64,000 nucleotides of DNA from Microbacteriaceae bacterium VKM Ac-2855. GTDB lineage: Bacteria; Actinomycetota; Actinomycetes; Actinomycetales; Microbacteriaceae. This document shows, piece by piece, positions 60,408 to 64,000 of the stretch (positions are counted from its first letter, which is position 1; each line of letters starts with the position of its first letter). Made by a program: the position numbers and the translations under genes. The notes under the pieces are model-generated. The model was not told where the DNA came from. It made no database searches and worked only from the letters and a program-made list of their open reading frames with translations. The stretch covers positions 1-64,000 of the forward strand of contig JABMLG010000006.1 of assembly GCA_013204985.1 (NCBI GenBank), read 5' to 3'.

Positions 60408-61186
60408 CGCCCCACGAAGGCGGCAGTGCCGCGCTCGACGAAGGCGCGCATCCCGATGGCGGCGTCCTCGCTACCGACCAGCGCGACGAGAGCGGGTTGG
60501 AGCCGAGCGGCGGCGACCGCATCGCCCTCGGCCACCGCGAGCCGGGCGTTCGCGAGCGCGGCCTGCACGGCGAGCGGCGCCTGCGCAGCGATGCGCTGGG
60601 CGATCGCGTTCGCGCGTTCGAAGGCCTCGCCGTCGGGCACCACCTCTTGCACGAGGCCGATCCGGTGCGCCTCGGTGGCGTCGAACAGCTCACCGGTGAG
60701 GATCCAGCGCATCGCATCGCCCCAGCCGGCCGCCCGTGGGAATCGCAGTGTCGCCCCGCCGAAGGGCAGGATGCCGCGGCTCACCTCGAGCTGACCGAAG
60801 CGGGCGGACCGTTCGGCGACAACGACATCCGCTGCGAGCGCGAGCTCGATGCCGAGGGTGAGGCACGTGCCCTGCACGGCGACGACGACGGGCTTGCGGA
60901 CGGGTCGGGTCTGCACGGCCCACGGGTCGAGTCCGCCCTCGGGAACGAGATCGAGCCCGTCCGGGCCGATCCGCGGGCCGATGTCGGCTAGGTCGAGTCC
61001 GGCGGTGAAGTGGTCGCCGACCGCGTAGACGACGCCCGCGCGCAGCTCCGGATCGGCATCGAGCGTGCCGTAGGCCAGGCTCAGCTGCTGCAGCATCGCG
61101 AAGTCGGCGGCGTTGCGCTTCTCGGGCCGGTCGAGCCCGATCCGCAGCACGGCGCCATCGCGATCGATCCGGATCCGACTCTGCAT
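60404..61186 (-). CDS. enoyl-CoA hydratase/isomerase family protein (crotonase)
   Basis: A 260-residue crotonase. The CoA-binding RPEKRNAADFAMLQQL, the oxyanion-hole VGDHFTAGLDLADI and LGIELALAADVVVAERSARF blocks are clear. The catalytic Glu of hydratase is less certain: FGQLEVSRGILPFGG has one acidic position where some relatives have another. It may be a hydratase, isomerase or other crotonase. GTGA overlap with the RraB-like gene; ATG at 61186 chosen from family N-terminus. Confidence 0.85.
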   Translation of the reverse strand: MQSRIRIDRDGAVLRIGLDRPEKRNAADFAMLQQLSLAYGTLDADPELRAGVVYAVGDHFTAGLDLADIGPRIGPDGLDLVPEGGLDPWAVQTRPVRKPVVVAVQGTCLTLGIELALAADVVVAERSARFGQLEVSRGILPFGGATLRFPRAAGWGDAMRWILTGELFDATEAHRIGLVQEVVPDGEAFERANAIAQRIAAQAPLAVQAALANARLAVAEGDAVAAARLQPALVALVGSEDAAIGMRAFVERGTAAFVGR

Positions 61187-61215
61187 GACTACCTCCGTGG
61201 TATCCGCTGCCTCCA

Positions 61216-62049
61216 TCATGCCCCGCGCGAGAGGGCCCCGAGGACACGCAGGATCGTCGGGAGGTCGTCCGTCGCCGCGGTGGGGCTGGAGGGCGCGAAC
61301 TCGGTGACGCCCGCTCCGGCCAGCGCGAAGCGGGCTCGCAGCGCGTCGATGCAGGCGACGAGATCGGCTGCGGCGACGCCGAACGGCACCGGGTCGAAGA
61401 GCCCTGCGATATCGGCGGGTTCGAGCACGTCGAGGTCCACGTGGATGTAGACGCGCTCGGCCCCGGTCGCCGCCACGGCGGCGACGAGTTTCTCGGGAGT
61501 GAGATCGTACGGCGGCAGGATCCGGCCGCCCTGCGCCTCGACGGCCTCGGCTTCGCCCGGATCCGGCAGTCGCGAGCCGGCGATGACGACGCGCGAGAAC
61601 GGGACCGCCTCGCTCGGAACCGCAGCGAGGGCTCCGACGCCGTCTCCCGTGACCGCGCGCAGAACCATGCCCGTGAAGGCGCCCGAGATCGAGTCGGCGG
61701 GCGTCGCGGCATCGGGATGCGCGTCGAACCAGACCACGGCCAGCGGCGTGGTCGAGCGCGTCACGGCATGACCGATCGCGGCGAACTCCACGCCGCAGTC
61801 GCCTCCGATCGTGATCACGGTACCGGCGATCCGGCTCAGGGAGTCGCGCATCCGCTCGGCCACCGTGACGATGGAGGAGAACCGTCGGACGCCTGTGTCC
61901 TGGCTCTCGCCCGCCTCGGCCGGGATGTCGACGACGGTGGTCGCCGACGAGGGCAGGTCGCCGCAGATCGCCTCCGCCCCGTCGACCAGACGCATCGCGC
62001 GGGCGGATGCGGAGCCTTGCCACTGCGGGACAACCAGGAACGACGCCAT
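61216..62049 (-). CDS. arginase/agmatinase-family protein with altered metal site
   Basis: A 277-residue ureohydrolase fold. The metal motifs are IGGDCGVE (Cys85 where arginases have the Mn ligand His of GGDHS), VWFDAHPDAAT (Asp109, His111, Asp113 as usual) and IHVDLDVLEP (Asp205, Asp207). The missing His may mean a changed metal (for example Zn or Ni) or lost activity. The substrate may be arginine-, agmatine- or guanidine-like. CATAGT 6 nt before the ATG is a weak -10. No other arginine catabolic gene is near. Confidence 0.82.
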   Translation of the reverse strand: MASFLVVPQWQGSASARAMRLVDGAEAICGDLPSSATTVVDIPAEAGESQDTGVRRFSSIVTVAERMRDSLSRIAGTVITIGGDCGVEFAAIGHAVTRSTTPLAVVWFDAHPDAATPADSISGAFTGMVLRAVTGDGVGALAAVPSEAVPFSRVVIAGSRLPDPGEAEAVEAQGGRILPPYDLTPEKLVAAVAATGAERVYIHVDLDVLEPADIAGLFDPVPFGVAAADLVACIDALRARFALAGAGVTEFAPSSPTAATDDLPTILRVLGALSRGA

Positions 62050-62089
62050 ACAGTCACTATGGCATCACGCGCTCGCCGGCAGCAGGGCG

Positions 62090-62854
62090 TCAGCCGAGCG
62101 CGGTGCCGGCCTCGGCCAGGTCGATCAGTGCGGCGTCGAGAGCCGCACCCGCGTGCAGCGCGGCCGATCGCGCGGCGTGCTCGGCGTCGAGCGGATCGCC
62201 GGCGAGTCGTGCGTTCGATTCCTCGAGCTCGGCGAGGGCCTGCTCGCACAGGTGGCGGGCCGCATCCGATACGACCTCGGGATGCGCTTCGATCAGGATC
62301 GCGACGGCATCGCAGCGGATGCGCGCTCCGAGCCGCGACGCCTCGATCGCCGCGAGACGGCGACGGGCGCGCTGAGGAGCGGTGCGGTAGTCGGCGATCG
62401 CGGCGTCGATGTCGGCGTCGACGTCGCTGAGGAGGGCCAGGAGCTCGACCGGGTCGTGCAGCGCACCGGTGCGGGCGTTCTCGACATCGAGGAGAGCGGC
62501 GCTGGCCGCAGCCGTCGCGGTCGACACTTCGAACGCGGACGCGAGGTGGGCGTCGGTGCGAACGCTGAGCAGAACCGCGGCCGAAGCCAGGTCGGCGCGG
62601 ATCGATCGCTCGAGCGTACTGAGTTGGGCCTCGGCCGCGGCGAGCGCGTCGGCGTACGCGTCGACGCTGTCGAGAAGGGCGTGCGCCCGCGCCGTGTCGC
62701 CGTCGGCGAAGCTCGCGATGGCGAGGGTGACCGCGTCGGCGATCGGCCGGACGGCGCGCTCGGAGTAGCTGCCGGCCAACGTCGACAGTGTCGCGCGCGC
62801 GGTGGCGACCCGGTCCTCCGCAGAGCGGGGGGCGGTGTCGGTTTCGCGGCTCAC
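62090..62854 (-). CDS. Ala-rich helical protein, function unknown
   Basis: A 254-residue protein, almost wholly predicted helix, with Ala/Asp/Glu-rich heptad-like stretches (ADALAAAEAQLSTLERSIRA, RARRRLAAIEASRL). No motif, membrane segment or signal peptide is visible. It could form coiled coils or a helical bundle. Divergent from the PuuD-like gene. Confidence 0.7.
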   Translation of the reverse strand: MSRETDTAPRSAEDRVATARATLSTLAGSYSERAVRPIADAVTLAIASFADGDTARAHALLDSVDAYADALAAAEAQLSTLERSIRADLASAAVLLSVRTDAHLASAFEVSTATAAASAALLDVENARTGALHDPVELLALLSDVDADIDAAIADYRTAPQRARRRLAAIEASRLGARIRCDAVAILIEAHPEVVSDAARHLCEQALAELEESNARLAGDPLDAEHAARSAALHAGAALDAALIDLAEAGTALG

Positions 62855-62866
62855 AGGCTGATCGTA
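62855..62866 (-). promoter_or_regulatory. -10 element of a leaderless start (helical protein)
   Basis: On the minus strand TACGAT (62866-62861), then CAGCCT, then GTG at 62854. Confidence 0.5.
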
Positions 62867-62937
62867 TTCCGTAACAGAGGCGCGCTCTGTTACGGAGCAC
62901 TCCTCATCGCCTCGTCGTGCGGGGCAGGATGGTCGGC

Positions 62938-63705
62938 ATGTCCGCTTCCGCCGTGCGCCGCCTCGCGATCGTCGAGGTCTCGCGTCATCGCCCCGACCGC
63001 AGCGAGTACCACGCCTACGCGCAGATCCTGAACGGCCGGATGCAGGCGGCTGCGGAGGAGCGCGGCTGGTCGGCTACACGCTATGCCGCGGAGGATCTCG
63101 GTACGGAGTCGCTGCTCGCCCTCACGGACGACGCCGATGCGGTCGTGATCGTCGGCGGCGAGGACGTCTCGCCGTCTCTGTACGGCGCCGCTACGGGGTA
63201 CCCGGATGAGGGAGCGCACGCCTGGCGAGGCGACCTCGCGCAGATCGCTCTCGTTCACCGCAGTCTCGAACGACGCACTCCGCTGCTCGGCGTCTGCCGC
63301 GGCGTCCAGATCCTGAACGTCGCTCTCGGCGGCACGCTGGTGCAGGACCTCGGGCCCGACACCATCCATAAGAACGTCGGCGCGCCGGTGCACCAGCTCA
63401 TGCACGCCCACGAGATCGCCGTCGTGCCCGGGTCGGCGCTCGCCGCAGTGTTCGGTACCGACACGCTCTCGGTGCAGAGCGCTCATCACCAGTCCATCGA
63501 TCGGCTCGCTCCCGAGCTGATCGTGACCGCGCGCGCGGCCGATGGCGTCGTCGAGACGCTCGAACACGCCTCCGCACCGGTACTCGCCCTGCAGTGGCAC
63601 CCCGAGGACCCGGGCGCCCCGACGGAGCAGCTGCCGCTCGTGCTCGACGCGCTGGCCACGGCCGTGGCCACGGGCGCCTTCAACCGCGCCCTCGTCGCCG
63701 CCTAG
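62938..63705 (+). CDS. gamma-glutamyl-gamma-aminobutyrate hydrolase family protein (PuuD-like, class I GATase)
   Basis: A 255-residue class I glutamine amidotransferase. Nucleophile Cys in LLGVCRGVQILNVALGG, catalytic His/Glu in LQWHPEDPG, and the HQS region (SAHHQSIDRLAPELI). PuuD cleaves gamma-glutamyl-GABA in putrescine breakdown; family members also act on other gamma-glutamyl amides. No other puu genes are present. ATG at 62938 fits the family start; ATG at 62929 and GTG at 62917 are alternatives. Confidence 0.85.
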   Translation: MSASAVRRLAIVEVSRHRPDRSEYHAYAQILNGRMQAAAEERGWSATRYAAEDLGTESLLALTDDADAVVIVGGEDVSPSLYGAATGYPDEGAHAWRGDLAQIALVHRSLERRTPLLGVCRGVQILNVALGGTLVQDLGPDTIHKNVGAPVHQLMHAHEIAVVPGSALAAVFGTDTLSVQSAHHQSIDRLAPELIVTARAADGVVETLEHASAPVLALQWHPEDPGAPTEQLPLVLDALATAVATGAFNRALVAA

Positions 63706-63752
63706 AGACGACGCGACGCGACGAGGGCGCGCGAGGGGGTCGCGTGACGGGG

Positions 63753-64000
63753 TCAGTGCGACTGGCGCTGCACCCAGGCCTCGATGTCATCGGCGGTGCG
63801 CGGGATCTCGATCGAGAGGTTCTCGGCGCCGTCCTCGGTGACCAGGATGTCGTCCTCGATGCGCACGCCGATTCCGCGCAGCTCCTGCGGAACCGTGAGG
63901 TCGTCGGGCTGGAAGTAGAGTCCGGGTTCGATCGTGAACACCATTCCCGGTTCGAGCACACCCTCGAGGTACATCTCACGGCGAGCCTGCGCGCAGTCGT
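63753..64000 (-). CDS. pepP: Xaa-Pro aminopeptidase (aminopeptidase P, M24B), C-terminal part
   Basis: The last about 80 residues of a creatinase-fold metallopeptidase; the gene runs off the right end of the window. Visible are [16 protein letters not shown] (with the metal-binding Glu region), [20 protein letters not shown] (Glu ligand near the end) and a family-like C-terminus [11 protein letters not shown]. Aminopeptidase P removes N-terminal residues preceding Pro, using two Mn2+. Start, N-terminal domain and promoter are not in the window. Confidence 0.88.
   Translation of the reverse strand, partial: DCAQARREMYLEGVLEPGMVFTIEPGLYFQPDDLTVPQELRGIGVRIEDDILVTEDGAENLSIEIPRTADDIEAWVQRQSH

Overview
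The window looks like chromosome from a high-GC actinobacterium, most likely a Microbacteriaceae member close to Microbacterium. The evidence is the strong GC bias in third codon positions, a WhiB1-type iron-sulphur regulator, a SigR/RsrA redox sigma pair, the fused actinobacterial 2-oxoglutarate decarboxylase/dehydrogenase Kgd, a CBS-containing GuaB1, DUF222-HNH (13E12-type) endonucleases, DtxR/IdeR-type iron boxes, and many genes with a TANNNT element exactly 6-7 nt before the start codon, as in leaderless actinobacterial transcripts. The genus is inferred from memory of gene content, not from a search. I see no tRNA, rRNA, CRISPR, prophage or insertion sequence.

Layout. 1-3065: an orphan SAF-domain protein and CpaE-like ATPase with a small HTH protein and an unknown protein. 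3576-5159: first DUF222-HNH gene, then a PdtaS-type histidine kinase and convergent whiB1. 7304-11773: membrane protein, peroxiredoxin, rsgA, aroA, then sigR-rsrA. 11885-20866: kgd, guaB1, corA and two tandem CNNM/CBS transporters. 20889-22862: Old Yellow Enzyme and nnrD, divergent. 23031-25931: a coupled flavin-electron-transfer cluster (FMN-binding lipoprotein, ApbE flavinyltransferase, NqrB/RnfD-flavodoxin-reductase fusion). 25936-28373: polar amino-acid ABC importer. 28541-31545: membrane glycosyltransferase, thiamine-binding protein, MFS exporter. 31597-34665: histidine kinase, kinase-like membrane protein and LuxR response regulator. 34752-37517: methionine genes metX and metY. 37652-42516: acyltransferase, SDR, MFS, phosphoribosyltransferase plus S51-type peptidase. 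42534-45568: molybdate importer with an embedded HTH-TOBE regulator. 45699-49789: ung, GNAT, a G-rich 25-bp tandem repeat, small unknowns and an amidase. 49849-57296: iron-siderophore uptake, with three iron boxes and a second DUF222-HNH gene lodged between the ATPase and the binding protein. 57328-64000: SDR, HExxH membrane protein, disulfide-oxidoreductase-like flavoprotein, RraB-like protein, crotonase, an unusual arginase-family protein, a helical unknown, a PuuD-like hydrolase and the end of an aminopeptidase P.

How it works together. Gene coupling is tight: at least eleven gene pairs share an NTGA overlap in which the stop and start codons interlock, including one apparent CTG start (modB). 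Terminal hairpins separate several convergent genes, and one long hairpin sequence occurs twice 24 kb apart. Iron control ties together the two siderophore-interacting proteins, the FecCD/FecE importer and the binding protein. The most interesting items are the flavinylated electron-transfer cluster, the iron locus with its half-length SIP and inserted HNH gene, the repeated hairpin, the 25-bp G-rich array, the arginase homologue lacking a canonical metal-binding His, and the kinase/kinase-like pair.
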